Shown in pieces: positions 42,106-51,442 of a stretch of 64,000 bases of DNA. The notes below the pieces were generated by a model. The model made no database searches and was not told the origin of the DNA. It saw only the letters and a program-made list of their open reading frames with translations. Made by a program: the position numbers and the translations under genes. The first letter of the stretch is position 1; each line of letters opens with the position of its first letter. The DNA is from Pedobacter africanus. GTDB taxonomy: Bacteria > Bacteroidota > Bacteroidia > Sphingobacteriales > Sphingobacteriaceae. Location of the stretch: positions 496,001-560,000 of the forward strand of contig NZ_FWXT01000003.1 of NCBI RefSeq assembly GCF_900176535.1, in the 5' to 3' direction.

Positions 42106-43131
42106 ATGACTAAAAGACTCATTTTTTTTTGCTGTTTTTTAAGTTTGCATTCGATTGCACAAACTCAAAAAGTAAGCTTTATAAACAATTCCAACCAGAA
42201 AAAAGTTGAGGTGCTGGTAGATGGCAGGCGCTTTACCAGTTTTCTTTATCCAGACAATCTGGAAAAGCCCATTCTTTATCCTTTACAAACAGCCAGCGGC
42301 CTTACCATAACCCGTGGCTTTCCTTTGGAAAAACGTGGCAACGAGCGCACGGATCACCCTCATCATGTGGGTTTGTGGCTGAATTATGAAAGTGTGAATG
42401 GCTTGGATTTCTGGAACAATTCGTACAATATTCCCGCAGATAAAAAAATAAAATATGGCTGGATCAGAAATGTGAAAATCGGGAAAATACAAAATGGAAA
42501 TACCAGTGGGACTTTAAATTATACTGCCAATTGGGAAAGACAGGACAAAAAGATTTTGTTGAAAGAGGCCACTATTTTTGTGTTTAGCGGCACAGCCCAA
42601 ACCCGGACCATCGACCGCACGACTACTTTAACTGCCCAAACGGATACGGTTTATTTTAAAGACATTAAAGATGGTATGCTGGGCTTAAGGGTAACCAAAG
42701 AACTGGAATTGCCATCCGATAAGGAGGAATCGTATACAGACAATAACGGAGTCGTTACTAAAGTCCCTTCCGCAAAAAACGGGGCAAATGGCAATTACCT
42801 GACCAGCGAAGGAAAAACAGGCAACGATGCCTGGGGAACCAGGGGCAAATGGTGCATGATGTATGGGCAGAAAGAAGGACAGCAGGTATCTGTTGCCATC
42901 ATTGATCATCCTAAAAATCCCGGCTACCCTACTTACTGGCATGCCCGCGATTACGGCCTGTTTGCAGCCAACCCCTTGGGACAAGCCATTTTTAGCAAGG
43001 GAAAGGAAAGTCTGAACCTGACTTTAAAGCCGGGAGAGTCGGTTACTTTCCGTTACAGGATTGTAATCGCTTCAGGTAAAAAACAGACAGCACAAATGCT
43101 GGACCAGCAGGCAGCCGATTTTAGCAAATAG
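42106..43131 (+). CDS. PmoA-like (DUF6807) exported protein
   Basis: A 341-residue exported protein of the family annotated as methane oxygenase PmoA-like (DUF6807). There is no real relation to methane oxidation. A signal peptide covers residues 1-19 (ending 'HSIAQ'). Typical segments are 'TITRGFPLEKRGNERTDHPHHVGLWLNYESVNGLDFWNNS', 'GMLGLRVTKELELP', 'RGKWCMMYGQKEGQQVSVAIIDHPKNPGYPTYWHARDYGLFAANPLG' and 'FRYRIVI'. The fold is expected to be a carbohydrate-associated beta-sandwich. The family recurs beside DUF1080 and Gfo/Idh/MocA genes, as here, so a part in periplasmic glycoside processing is likely. Its reaction is unknown. Confidence 0.8.
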   Translation: MTKRLIFFCCFLSLHSIAQTQKVSFINNSNQKKVEVLVDGRRFTSFLYPDNLEKPILYPLQTASGLTITRGFPLEKRGNERTDHPHHVGLWLNYESVNGLDFWNNSYNIPADKKIKYGWIRNVKIGKIQNGNTSGTLNYTANWERQDKKILLKEATIFVFSGTAQTRTIDRTTTLTAQTDTVYFKDIKDGMLGLRVTKELELPSDKEESYTDNNGVVTKVPSAKNGANGNYLTSEGKTGNDAWGTRGKWCMMYGQKEGQQVSVAIIDHPKNPGYPTYWHARDYGLFAANPLGQAIFSKGKESLNLTLKPGESVTFRYRIVIASGKKQTAQMLDQQAADFSK

Positions 43132-43185
43132 TATTTTAATTTTTTTAGCCGAATAAATAATTTAACCAAGAACAAATAACCACTA

Positions 43186-44547
43186 ATGAAAACCACACAA
43201 TTACTAATTTTAACCGGTTTGGTAATCGGCAGTACATTTAATGCTGTACAGGCCCAAAGCGGAAAATGGACCAGCCTTTTTAATGGCAAGGATTTGAAGG
43301 GATGGAAACAGCTGAACGGAAAGGCTAAATACGAGGTTGTAAATGGTGAGATTGTAGGTACTACAGTTCACGATACACCCAACTCCTTTTTGGCTACGGA
43401 AAAGAATTATGGCGATTTTATCTTTGAGGTAGAACTGCTGGTAGACAATTCCATGAACTCCGGCATACAGTTCAGGAGCTTGAGTAAAGCCGATTACAAA
43501 GAGGGCCGGGTGCATGGCTACCAGATGGAGGTAGATCCTTCTGACAGGGCCTATAGCGGAGGAATTTACGATGAGAGCCGTCGTGGCTGGTTATATCCCA
43601 TGGATATCAATGCTAAAGGTAAAACAGCTTTTAAAAAGGGAGAGTGGAACAAATACCGCATTGAGTGTATTGGAAACTCCATCAGGACATTTGTAAACGG
43701 CATTCCAACTGCAAACCTGGTGGATGATGCAACTGCTTCCGGTTTTATTGCACTGCAGGTCCATGCCATTGGTAAAAACGATGAGGCGGGTAAACAGATC
43801 AGGTGGAGAAACATTCGCATCCAGACAGAAAACCTGAAACCAAGCAAGACAGACAATATTTTTGTAGTAAACATGATCCCTAATAACCTGTCGGCCGCCG
43901 AAAAGGCCAATGGTTATAGCTTGTTGTGGGACGGCAAGACCACAAAAGGTTGGATAGGCGCCTATAAAACTGCTTTTCCGGAAAAGGGCTGGGAAATTAA
44001 AGACGGTGTGCTGAGTGTGGTGAAGTCTGATGGTGCTGAATCTACCAATGGTGGCGACATTGTAACCGTAAAACAGTATGGTGCCTTTGAAATGAAGTTT
44101 GACTTCAAGCTTACCGAGGGTGCCAATAGCGGAGTGAAGTATTTTGTCACGCTTACCGAAGGGAATAAAGGTTCTGCAATAGGACCGGAGTACCAGATTC
44201 TTGATGATGAGCGCCATCCTGATGCCAAACTGGGTAAAAACGGAAACAGAACACTGGGCTCGTTATACGACCTCATCACCAGCAAAAAAATACCAAATGC
44301 CCAAAGGAAAATCGGGGAATGGAATAAAGGTGTGATCAGAGTCTATCCGGACAACACGATCCAGTATTTCCTGAACGGCTTTAAAATTCTGGAATATGTG
44401 CGCGGGTCGGATGAATTCAATGAATTGGTTGCGGGCAGTAAATATAAAAACTGGAAGGACTTTGGAATGGCGCCAAAAGGCCATATCCTGCTTCAAGATC
44501 ATGGAGATAATGTTTCTTTCAGAAGTATCAAAATAAAGGAACTCTAA
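43186..44547 (+). CDS. Two-domain DUF1080 protein (3-keto-disaccharide hydrolase family)
   Basis: A 453-residue exported protein with signal peptide (1-23, 'VQAQ'). It holds two DUF1080 jelly-roll domains in tandem: residues 25-212 ('WTSLFNGKDLKGWKQLNG', 'NSFLATEKNYGDFIFEVELLVDNSMNSGIQFRS') and 230-453 ('YSLLWDGKTTKGWIGAY', 'GAFEMKFDFKLTEGANSGVKYFV'). DUF1080 members include enzymes that cleave 3-keto-glycosides formed by partner oxidoreductases. The Gfo/Idh/MocA gene 12 bp downstream fits that two-step scheme. Substrate unknown; family assignment firm. Confidence 0.9.
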   Translation: MKTTQLLILTGLVIGSTFNAVQAQSGKWTSLFNGKDLKGWKQLNGKAKYEVVNGEIVGTTVHDTPNSFLATEKNYGDFIFEVELLVDNSMNSGIQFRSLSKADYKEGRVHGYQMEVDPSDRAYSGGIYDESRRGWLYPMDINAKGKTAFKKGEWNKYRIECIGNSIRTFVNGIPTANLVDDATASGFIALQVHAIGKNDEAGKQIRWRNIRIQTENLKPSKTDNIFVVNMIPNNLSAAEKANGYSLLWDGKTTKGWIGAYKTAFPEKGWEIKDGVLSVVKSDGAESTNGGDIVTVKQYGAFEMKFDFKLTEGANSGVKYFVTLTEGNKGSAIGPEYQILDDERHPDAKLGKNGNRTLGSLYDLITSKKIPNAQRKIGEWNKGVIRVYPDNTIQYFLNGFKILEYVRGSDEFNELVAGSKYKNWKDFGMAPKGHILLQDHGDNVSFRSIKIKEL

Positions 44548-44559
44548 AACTATAACATC

Positions 44560-45918
44560 ATGTTAGATTCAAGAAGAAAATTTATCAGGCAGTCGGCCAT
44601 AGCCGCTGCCGGAACCTATCTGGGAACAATGGGTTTAAGTGCAAAGAGTTATGGAAATATCATCGGTGCTAACGACCGTGTAAGGGTGGGCATAGTGGGG
44701 TTTTCGGACCGTTTTAAGGATTCCCTGCTACCCTCCTTTTTAAACCACCATAAAGAGCTTAATTTTGATATTGTGGCGGTATCTGACCTATGGAATTACA
44801 GAAGAGATTTGGGTGTTGAGCATTTGAAATCGAAATTTGGGCACGACATTACAGCTTGTAGAAACAACGATGAGCTTTATGGCTTGAAAGACATTGATGC
44901 TGTAATCGTAAGTACGGCCGATTTTCAGCATGCCACCCATTGTGCTGAAGGTGTAAACAACAAATGCGATGTATATTGCGAAAAGCCATTTGCTGAAACA
45001 ATGGAAGATGCACGCATGGCCCTGAAAGCAGTTAAAGCATCTAAGCAGATTGTTCAGATCGGCTCGCAGCGCAGAAGCGGTAACAATTATATGGCAGCTG
45101 AGCGGTTTATTAAGGAAGGTAAGTTCGGTAACATTACCATGGTAGAATTGAGCTGGAATGTTAACCAGCCAGGGCGTTGGCGCAGGCCCGAACTGGTAGC
45201 CAAACTAAAACAGGAAGATACAGACTGGAAGCGCTTTCTGATCAATCGACCGTTTGAGGAATGGGATCCACGCAAATACCTGGAGTACCGTTTATTCTGG
45301 CCCTATTCATCGGGAATGCCAGGTCAGTGGATGTCACACCAGATCGATACCGTACACTGGTTTACCGATTTAAAACACCCAAGAAGTGTAGTGGCCAATG
45401 GTGGTATTTACCAGTGGAAAGATGGACGCCGGAACTGGGATACGACTACAGCGGTATTTGATTATGGCAAGGCAAACGACCCTGATAATGGCTTCCAGGT
45501 AATATTTACTTCGAGAATGCATAATGGGGATGAAAGTCCTGCCGAGATTTATTATTCCAATGGTGGTGAGCTGAACCTGAACACCAATATGGTTTCGCCT
45601 AAAGGTGGCTTAAGTGCCAAAGCAGCAGCAGCAATGAACATGAAGCCTAACCTGTTGCCCGAAATGAAGCTTACCGATAATACAGAGAAAGTAGCTGCAT
45701 CGGCCAATACGGGAGGTGATAAGCTGACATCTGCTCATATGCGTAACTGGATGGAATGTGTGAGGAGCCGCAAGCAAACCAACGCGCCGGTAGAGGCTGG
45801 TTATTACCATTCTATTGCCAATATCATGACGAATGCTGCGGTAAGGACCGGAAAGAAGGCAACTTTTGACGAGAAAACGCAGGAGGTTATGGTAGATGGG
45901 AAGGTATTTAAGTACTGA
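44560..45918 (+). CDS. Tat-exported Gfo/Idh/MocA family oxidoreductase
   Basis: A 452-residue NAD(P)-dependent sugar oxidoreductase. A Tat signal is clear ('SRRKFIRQSAIAAAGTYLG'), so it folds with its cofactor before export. The Rossmann domain includes 'RVRVGIVGFSDRFKD', with a less usual last glycine position, and the catalytic 'CDVYCEKPFAETMEDARMALKA' (EKP motif). The C-terminal half is the Gfo/Idh/MocA beta-sheet domain ('MPGQWMSHQIDTVHWFTDLKHPRSVVANGG'). It probably oxidises a sugar hydroxyl at C3, giving the 3-keto compound for the adjacent DUF1080 enzyme. A tightly bound, recycled NAD is expected in the periplasm (inference). Confidence 0.9.
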   Translation: MLDSRRKFIRQSAIAAAGTYLGTMGLSAKSYGNIIGANDRVRVGIVGFSDRFKDSLLPSFLNHHKELNFDIVAVSDLWNYRRDLGVEHLKSKFGHDITACRNNDELYGLKDIDAVIVSTADFQHATHCAEGVNNKCDVYCEKPFAETMEDARMALKAVKASKQIVQIGSQRRSGNNYMAAERFIKEGKFGNITMVELSWNVNQPGRWRRPELVAKLKQEDTDWKRFLINRPFEEWDPRKYLEYRLFWPYSSGMPGQWMSHQIDTVHWFTDLKHPRSVVANGGIYQWKDGRRNWDTTTAVFDYGKANDPDNGFQVIFTSRMHNGDESPAEIYYSNGGELNLNTNMVSPKGGLSAKAAAAMNMKPNLLPEMKLTDNTEKVAASANTGGDKLTSAHMRNWMECVRSRKQTNAPVEAGYYHSIANIMTNAAVRTGKKATFDEKTQEVMVDGKVFKY

Positions 45919-45956
45919 TGTGTGAAATTTTTAATGACTCTTCAGCAGCTGCATAA

Positions 45957-45977
45957 TTCCCGATGAAGAATCGGGAA
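45957..45977. repeat. Small perfect hairpin
   Basis: TTCCCGAT and ATCGGGAA, 8 bp with a 5-nt loop (GAAGA), 39 bp after the oxidoreductase stop. No T-run; possibly an mRNA 3'-end stabiliser. Confidence 0.5.
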
Positions 45978-46047
45978 AGACGCTAGGCTGCTTCTGAGCA
46001 TTAGAAAATTTCAGGACAGTACTGAAATGAAGAGAGAAGTATATAAT

Positions 46048-46084
46048 AAAGCGGGCTGTTCATTTTAAATGAACAGCCCGCTTT
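46048..46084. terminator. Bidirectional terminator between the two convergent sugar operons
   Basis: A near-continuous 17-bp perfect stem (AAAGCGGGCTGTTCA and its complement) around a minimal loop, with T-rich sequence on each side. It separates the plus-strand DUF1080/Gfo operon from the minus-strand symporter operon. Confidence 0.88.
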
Positions 46085-46121
46085 TATTTATTACCTAAAT
46101 TTTATGATCAAAACTTCCCTC

Positions 46122-47807
46122 TTACCAGAAAGCGGAATATAATGCAACCAGCATCGCTATGATAATCAAGGAGCCAACAGCAAATGAAGTTGAAACACGG
46201 AACATTTTTGGATCTACTTCCAGTCCCTGAGGTACGATACCTTTTTTGTTTTCATAAATACTGATGAAATACATGCCGATTACACATACCGCAAATACGA
46301 TCAGCATCCTGTCCATAAAAGGAATTTCAAATATACCGCTGGAATTGGCTACCGCCCAGCCATAATCGTGCAGCGGGGCAAGATCAACCCATCCCGGCAG
46401 GAATTTAAGGATTACCGAAACGATAAAGCCACCAACAGTTGCAAATAAAGCTGCGTTTGAGGTCGTTTTCTTCCAGAAGAAGCCCAATATAAACATGGCA
46501 AAGATACCTGGAGACACAAAGCCTGTATATTCCTGGATGTACTGGAATCCTTGTTTACCCTCTCCCATCAATGCATCACCTACAATTAATGAAAGCAATA
46601 CAGCCATCAGCATAGATACCACTACTGTAACTTTACCAACGTTTACCAATGTTCCTTCGCTGGCTTGGGTGTTGAAAGCTTTTTTGTAGATATCAAGGGT
46701 AAATATGGTGGCAATACTATTGGCCTTTCCGGCAAGTGAGGCTACAATAGCAGCAGTTAGAGCCGCAAATGAAAGCCCTTTTAAACCTACTGGCAATAAG
46801 CCAAGCAATGCAGGGTATGCCTTGTTCGGATCCTGTATGCCTGAGGCCGTCATCAGGTTATCGGCGCTGATGCCTGGGATTTTTTCTTTAATGATGTAAT
46901 AAACCGCAATACCAGGGATTACAACGATTACCGGCATCAGCATTTTCAGGAAGGCTGCAAACAATAGTCCGGATCTGGCAACAGGCAGGGATGCACCCAA
47001 GGCCCTTTGTGTGATGTACTGGTTACAGCCCCAATAGCTTAAGTTGGCAATCCACATACCCCCTATCAATACGCTCAGGCCTGGAAGGTCCATGTAGTTG
47101 GGGTCGTCCTTTTTAAAGATGAGATGGAAGTGTTCTGAAGCACCATCGGTAAGGATAGCAAAACCTTTTGCAATACCCTGTTGTCCGGAAATGAGATTTA
47201 AAGCGATATAAGTGGCTACCAATCCGCCCAGCACCAGGAAAAATACCTGTATCACATCTGTGTAACCAATTACCTTCATTCCGCCCAGGGTAATGATGAT
47301 GGCGAAAACAGCCAGTCCGAGGATACATGCCGTGATGTTCAATCCGGATATACCACTGATGGCTAAAGCGCCAAGGTAAAGAATAGACATTAAGTTCACC
47401 ACAATATACAGCGCAAGCCAGAATACAGCCATGATCATGGCTACTTTTTCATTGTAACGCTGACTCAAAAACTGGGGCATCGTGAAGATCTTGTTCTTCA
47501 GGTAAACGGGCATAAAGAACACGGCTACAATAATTAATGTAGCTGCCGCCATCCATTCATAGGCCGAAATGGCCAATCCAAGTTTAAAGCCGGAACCACT
47601 CATCCCGATCATCTGCTCTGCAGAAATGTTGGAAGCAATAAGTGAGGCGCCAATGGCCCACCAGGTTAATGAACCCTCTGCCAGAAAATAATCCTTTGAG
47701 TCGGCAGAAGCCGATTTCTTCTTGTAATAGATCCAGAAGCCGTAGCAGGATACGATTAAGAAGTAAACTAGAAATACGATGTAATCGTATTTGTGAAGTG
47801 TATTCAT
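46122..47807 (-). CDS. Sodium:solute symporter (SSS/SLC5 family)
   Basis: A 561-residue transporter with about 14 hydrophobic helices. SSS features: 'YFLAEGSLTWWAIGASLIASNISAEQMIGMSGSGFKLGLAISAYEWMAA', 'MPQFLSQRYNEKVAMIMAVFW', 'WIANLSYWGCNQYITQRALGAS' and 'LSFAALTAAIVASLAGKANSIATIFTLDIYKK'. These resemble bacterial sodium/sugar symporters (SglT-like). It is the last gene of the operon that begins with a DUF1080 gene, 121 bp after the cytochrome-fused dehydrogenase. It likely takes up the sugar released by those enzymes with Na+. Exact substrate unknown. Confidence 0.92.
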   Translation of the reverse strand: MNTLHKYDYIVFLVYFLIVSCYGFWIYYKKKSASADSKDYFLAEGSLTWWAIGASLIASNISAEQMIGMSGSGFKLGLAISAYEWMAAATLIIVAVFFMPVYLKNKIFTMPQFLSQRYNEKVAMIMAVFWLALYIVVNLMSILYLGALAISGISGLNITACILGLAVFAIIITLGGMKVIGYTDVIQVFFLVLGGLVATYIALNLISGQQGIAKGFAILTDGASEHFHLIFKKDDPNYMDLPGLSVLIGGMWIANLSYWGCNQYITQRALGASLPVARSGLLFAAFLKMLMPVIVVIPGIAVYYIIKEKIPGISADNLMTASGIQDPNKAYPALLGLLPVGLKGLSFAALTAAIVASLAGKANSIATIFTLDIYKKAFNTQASEGTLVNVGKVTVVVSMLMAVLLSLIVGDALMGEGKQGFQYIQEYTGFVSPGIFAMFILGFFWKKTTSNAALFATVGGFIVSVILKFLPGWVDLAPLHDYGWAVANSSGIFEIPFMDRMLIVFAVCVIGMYFISIYENKKGIVPQGLEVDPKMFRVSTSFAVGSLIIIAMLVALYSAFW

Positions 47808-47928
47808 CCTTGTTTAATTGGTTTATGGTTTATATTGGTTAGTAATTTACGATATTTTATTTCTTCTTATCCTGAATAAGCCAATCTGGTAAAACACAAT
47901 ACCAAATTGACTTATTACTTTCTGTTGG

Positions 47929-49917
47929 CTATTTATTCAAAGAGTTGATATAGGCTGCTATTTTCAGTCCATCAGCCTTTGATACGTGTGGCATCGGCGG
48001 CATTTCGGTTGCATAGCCCGGCCAGTTTTCAGGCTTAGGATTATGGATCAGCTGCAGGATTTTTTCATTGCTGTATTTGCGTTTGGCAATATCGGTAAAT
48101 GAAGGACCGATCTGTTTTTTGGTTGGATTATGGCAGGCCAGGCAGGTATAATTGGTTAGCAGGCCTTTTACCTCATTGTAGCCTGGTGCTTTAGCTGCTG
48201 TTTTTGTTACCGGCACCTCCTTTTTTTCTGCCTGAGCTGTTTTTCCTTTGGCTGTTACAATTGTCTTTTTTGCCGGACTAACACTGGCTACCGGATCTTT
48301 TGACGAATTTCGTGTACTCAGCTCACTTAGCGCCAGTTTGTCTCCTGCAGGGATGTTGTTCAGCGTATAATAGGCTACCGGATGTACTACTGAATAATAG
48401 TTCTGCTTTTCCCTGATGCCATTTACACTAATGGTGTGGATGTAATACCTGCGCAGGCCATCTACCACAATCCTGGCTTTTAAGCCATCGGCGCTTACTT
48501 TGACCCCTTTTACTTTCAGGGTCTCCTGATTTACCACAGGCGAACCATATACAGGCTGATATTTATAAGTAAAACAGTCTACACCGTAAGAAGCAATGTC
48601 CTGGGCCGATTTCAAGTCTGCCGGGCTGGTAAACTCAATTTCGAATCCATCTGGCATGGCCCTTACGGCTTTCATCTCAAAAGGTACTTTGTTGTTGTAC
48701 ACCAGACGTTCCAATCCTTCATTGGCATCTCCAGCCGAACCCCAGCCTCTATTGGTCTCGCCTACAAACAGGGAGCCATCTTTGGCCCAGGCCATTCGTA
48801 ATACGCCCGAGCGGAAGCCGCTCCTGAACATAAATGCCGCACCTTGCTCCTCACCATTTACCTTTTCCAGAAATACCCTGGAGATGATGCTCATACCCTG
48901 ATCGCCCACCAATAATTGGCCTTCAAATGGGCCAAAAGTACCTGCAGGTATTTTAAGCGGTTCAGAATTAGAAATACCAAGGATGCCATGCGGCAAGCGT
49001 ACGGCTGGTAAACGCAGATCAGGGAAGTCCTTTTTCATATCGGCCAGCGTTTTGAATTCTTCATTTACCCTGTTCTCGGGTTTAATGTAGCGGCCATTTG
49101 CGTTTTTTATCCTCCTTTCATCCAGCTTGGAATAGAAAAAATCAGCGCTTAGCTTTAAAGGAGAATCGCTTCTGCCTGTCCAGGCCAGACTTGCAGGATG
49201 TCCCATAAAATCCCCTTTGTTTACTTTCCAAAGCCCACCGGTACCTACCCAATCCCCCTGGTTTTCGGTATAATACAATTGTCCATCGATCACATTCAGG
49301 CCTGCCGGAGAACGCATTCCTGCCGCCCAGGGAGTCATTTTGCCATCTTCGGTGATGTTCATTGCCCAGCCCCGCATCGGAACCCTGCTTTCGGCACGCC
49401 ACCATTCTTCATCACCAAAGGCCACATTGCCAGTAACAAAGAAAGAGCCATCAGGTGCTATTTTAGGGCCAAAGCTGTATTCGTGATAATGACCGCTTAA
49501 TGGCCAGGCGTATATGGTCTCATAAACATCAGCTTTACCGTCCATGTTTTTGTCCATCAGTTTGGTCAGCTCTCCCCGCTGTGCCACATATAAAGCCCCG
49601 TCTTTATAGGCCAGTCCCAGTATTTCATGGAGGCCGGTGGCAAACTTGCGAAAATAAGGGCGGTTGCTGGTTGGGTTTTCAACTATAAACACATCCCCCC
49701 TTCGGGTAGAGATACCCAGATCGCCATTGGGCAGGGTTACCAGCCCGCCTACTTCCAGTATCGGCCCTTCTGGTACACGTACCTTAACGATCTTAAAAAA
49801 GTCCTCCTCTTTTGGCGTTTCCTGTGCTGTGGCGATATTATAGGTAAGGCTTAGTATAGCCAGGGCATAAATTGAGAACGTGCTCAACGTTGATATCTTG
49901 TTAAATAATGTTGTCAT
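47929..49917 (-). CDS. Sorbosone-dehydrogenase-like beta-propeller with C-terminal cytochrome c
   Basis: A 662-residue exported protein. A signal peptide ends near residue 31 ('ATAQ'). Residues 45-400 resemble the soluble glucose/sorbosone dehydrogenase propeller ('LPNGDLGISTRRGDVFIVENP', 'GLHEILGLAYKDGALYVAQRGELTKLMDKNMDGKAD', 'GMRSPAGLNVIDGQLYYTENQGDWVGTGGLWKV'). A beta-rich linker follows, then a Lys/Ala/Thr-rich stretch. The C-terminal cytochrome c domain has CLACH at about 592-596 and Met ligand candidates in 'TEMPPMP'. It probably passes electrons from sugar oxidation to a respiratory acceptor. Whether PQQ is bound is not visible. It is 12 bp after the DUF1080 gene stop. Confidence 0.85.
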   Translation of the reverse strand: MTTLFNKISTLSTFSIYALAILSLTYNIATAQETPKEEDFFKIVKVRVPEGPILEVGGLVTLPNGDLGISTRRGDVFIVENPTSNRPYFRKFATGLHEILGLAYKDGALYVAQRGELTKLMDKNMDGKADVYETIYAWPLSGHYHEYSFGPKIAPDGSFFVTGNVAFGDEEWWRAESRVPMRGWAMNITEDGKMTPWAAGMRSPAGLNVIDGQLYYTENQGDWVGTGGLWKVNKGDFMGHPASLAWTGRSDSPLKLSADFFYSKLDERRIKNANGRYIKPENRVNEEFKTLADMKKDFPDLRLPAVRLPHGILGISNSEPLKIPAGTFGPFEGQLLVGDQGMSIISRVFLEKVNGEEQGAAFMFRSGFRSGVLRMAWAKDGSLFVGETNRGWGSAGDANEGLERLVYNNKVPFEMKAVRAMPDGFEIEFTSPADLKSAQDIASYGVDCFTYKYQPVYGSPVVNQETLKVKGVKVSADGLKARIVVDGLRRYYIHTISVNGIREKQNYYSVVHPVAYYTLNNIPAGDKLALSELSTRNSSKDPVASVSPAKKTIVTAKGKTAQAEKKEVPVTKTAAKAPGYNEVKGLLTNYTCLACHNPTKKQIGPSFTDIAKRKYSNEKILQLIHNPKPENWPGYATEMPPMPHVSKADGLKIAAYINSLNK

Positions 49918-49929
49918 CTTCAGGCCGGA

Positions 49930-51366
49930 TTAGAATAAAATGGAATAGTTTAATTTACCGCGGAGCTGAATGATCAACTCTTTTTTACCGGCAGCATCAC
50001 GGATGACAGGTTTATCCTGCGGGTTGCTGAATTTCAGGTACCAGGATTGCCCATCTACCAGGTAAATGCCCTTGCTCAGTTCCTGTATATCAGTTCCGCC
50101 AGTCAGCATCAGGTAAATGTTTTCTGCAGGTTTATCAACACTGATCTCCCTGCTTAAACCTTCCCCATTTTCCAGTGCCTTAATGGCATCGGTCACCTGC
50201 AGTCCATGCAGGTTGTACTTAAACTCAGGTCTGTCTTCATTGTCCATTACGTAGCCCCTGGTTTTGAAACCTGTTCCGGTGGTGTCCAGTGGCCATGCGG
50301 CCTGGGCAGTTTCGAGGCGCGCAAGGGCCGGTTGTAGTGTTGTAGTAAAAGCTGTTCTGGCACCACGTGGCCTGGAGGTACCATTGCCCCTGCCATCCCA
50401 CATCGGGGTGGCATCTACAAAATCCCCGCGCCAGGCATAAACCAGCAGGCCGTTGTCGAGGTCATAACTGTAATGTACCCTTTGCGGACTGCCAACAGAA
50501 ATGGCATGGACTACCCGGGTACGTGCTGCGAGGTCTACAAAGCTCCTGATCATGGTGTTTACGGGTGCATCAATGTAGATTGGGTCTGCACCGCCTCCAC
50601 CTTTCTGGCCCCCATTGCGCAGCTCTTTGGGCAGGGCCGTGATTTTAATGTTCCTGAAAGCTACTGCACCATGGTCGCCCTGAAAACGCAACGCGCCGAA
50701 GGCTTTTTCCTTATTGGCCGCCCCTCTGGTAGGACCAAACAATTCCACATTGTCGTGGATCAGTACACCGTTCAGCTCAGCGCTAAGAATTCTCGCATTG
50801 GCAATTTTGTTTTCTGCGGCATCAAACTGTGGGGCTTGAAAAGCAATTTTAAGGTGCTGCCATAAACCCGGGGCTTTGCTGGCATTCTGACGTGGGGCAT
50901 AACCACCAAAGCCTTGCTGACCTTCTGGTTTGCTGTCGTCCCAGCGTTCATAGATCCCGCCATTGTCTGAAGAAAGTGGTTTTGTGACTGTCCAGGAATC
51001 CAGCAGCTGGATTTCATAGTTACCCTGGAGGTAAATACCCGAATTGGAGCCTTTGGCCATCAGGTAATCCAGTTCAAGGATCATATCTCCATGAACTGCA
51101 TTGGTAAACAGATCGCTGCCATGGCCTTTTTTTCCGGGATTATTGATCAGTGTCCCTGATCCTTTTACAGGTAGCAATTCATTTGCTGCACTCAGGCTTG
51201 CAGTTACCGAACCGGCTATGGTCCAGCTACTGCCCGGGTTTTTAAAACCAGAAAGGTCGTTGAGGCTGAACTCAGGCAGGTTGGTCAGGTCCTGCCCCGA
51301 TACCACAACTGTTCCAAACAACCAGACCAATGCTGCTGTTCCGAACCTTAGATAGGTTAATTTCAT
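49930..51366 (-). CDS. DUF1080 protein (3-keto-disaccharide hydrolase family)
   Basis: A 478-residue exported protein. A signal peptide covers residues 1-24. The DUF1080 jelly-roll domain is in residues 30-245 ('SGFKNPGSSWTIAGSV', 'HGDMILELDYLMAKGSNSGIYLQGNYEIQLLDSW', 'LRFQGDHGAVAFRNIKITAL'). The other half (from about 258) is a separate beta-rich domain ('PVNTMIRSFVDLAARTRVVHAISVGSPQRVHYSYDLDNGLLVYAWRGDFVDATPMW') that I do not recognise. First gene of the minus-strand operon with the cytochrome-fused dehydrogenase and the symporter. With the plus-strand DUF1080/Gfo pair it suggests stepwise glycoside oxidation and cleavage. Confidence 0.85.
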   Translation of the reverse strand: MKLTYLRFGTAALVWLFGTVVVSGQDLTNLPEFSLNDLSGFKNPGSSWTIAGSVTASLSAANELLPVKGSGTLINNPGKKGHGSDLFTNAVHGDMILELDYLMAKGSNSGIYLQGNYEIQLLDSWTVTKPLSSDNGGIYERWDDSKPEGQQGFGGYAPRQNASKAPGLWQHLKIAFQAPQFDAAENKIANARILSAELNGVLIHDNVELFGPTRGAANKEKAFGALRFQGDHGAVAFRNIKITALPKELRNGGQKGGGGADPIYIDAPVNTMIRSFVDLAARTRVVHAISVGSPQRVHYSYDLDNGLLVYAWRGDFVDATPMWDGRGNGTSRPRGARTAFTTTLQPALARLETAQAAWPLDTTGTGFKTRGYVMDNEDRPEFKYNLHGLQVTDAIKALENGEGLSREISVDKPAENIYLMLTGGTDIQELSKGIYLVDGQSWYLKFSNPQDKPVIRDAAGKKELIIQLRGKLNYSILF

Positions 51367-51417
51367 TTGTGTGTTTATTTGGTTAATTGAATAAATGTAA
51401 CAAATTCAATTATACAC

Positions 51418-51425
51418 CAAAAATA
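51418..51425 (-). promoter_or_regulatory. -7 promoter box candidate for the DUF1080-symporter operon
   Basis: TATTTTTG (minus strand), 51 nt before the ATG at 51366 and just downstream of the MFS gene stop. Exact match to TAnnTTTG; the -33 region lacks TTTG. Confidence 0.4.
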
Positions 51426-51442
51426 ATATTGTAAAAAATACA

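Noticed and set aside
43591..44217. 208-codon frame antisense to the two-domain DUF1080 gene
   Set aside because: Shadow of a well-supported gene; no motif or start-site support.
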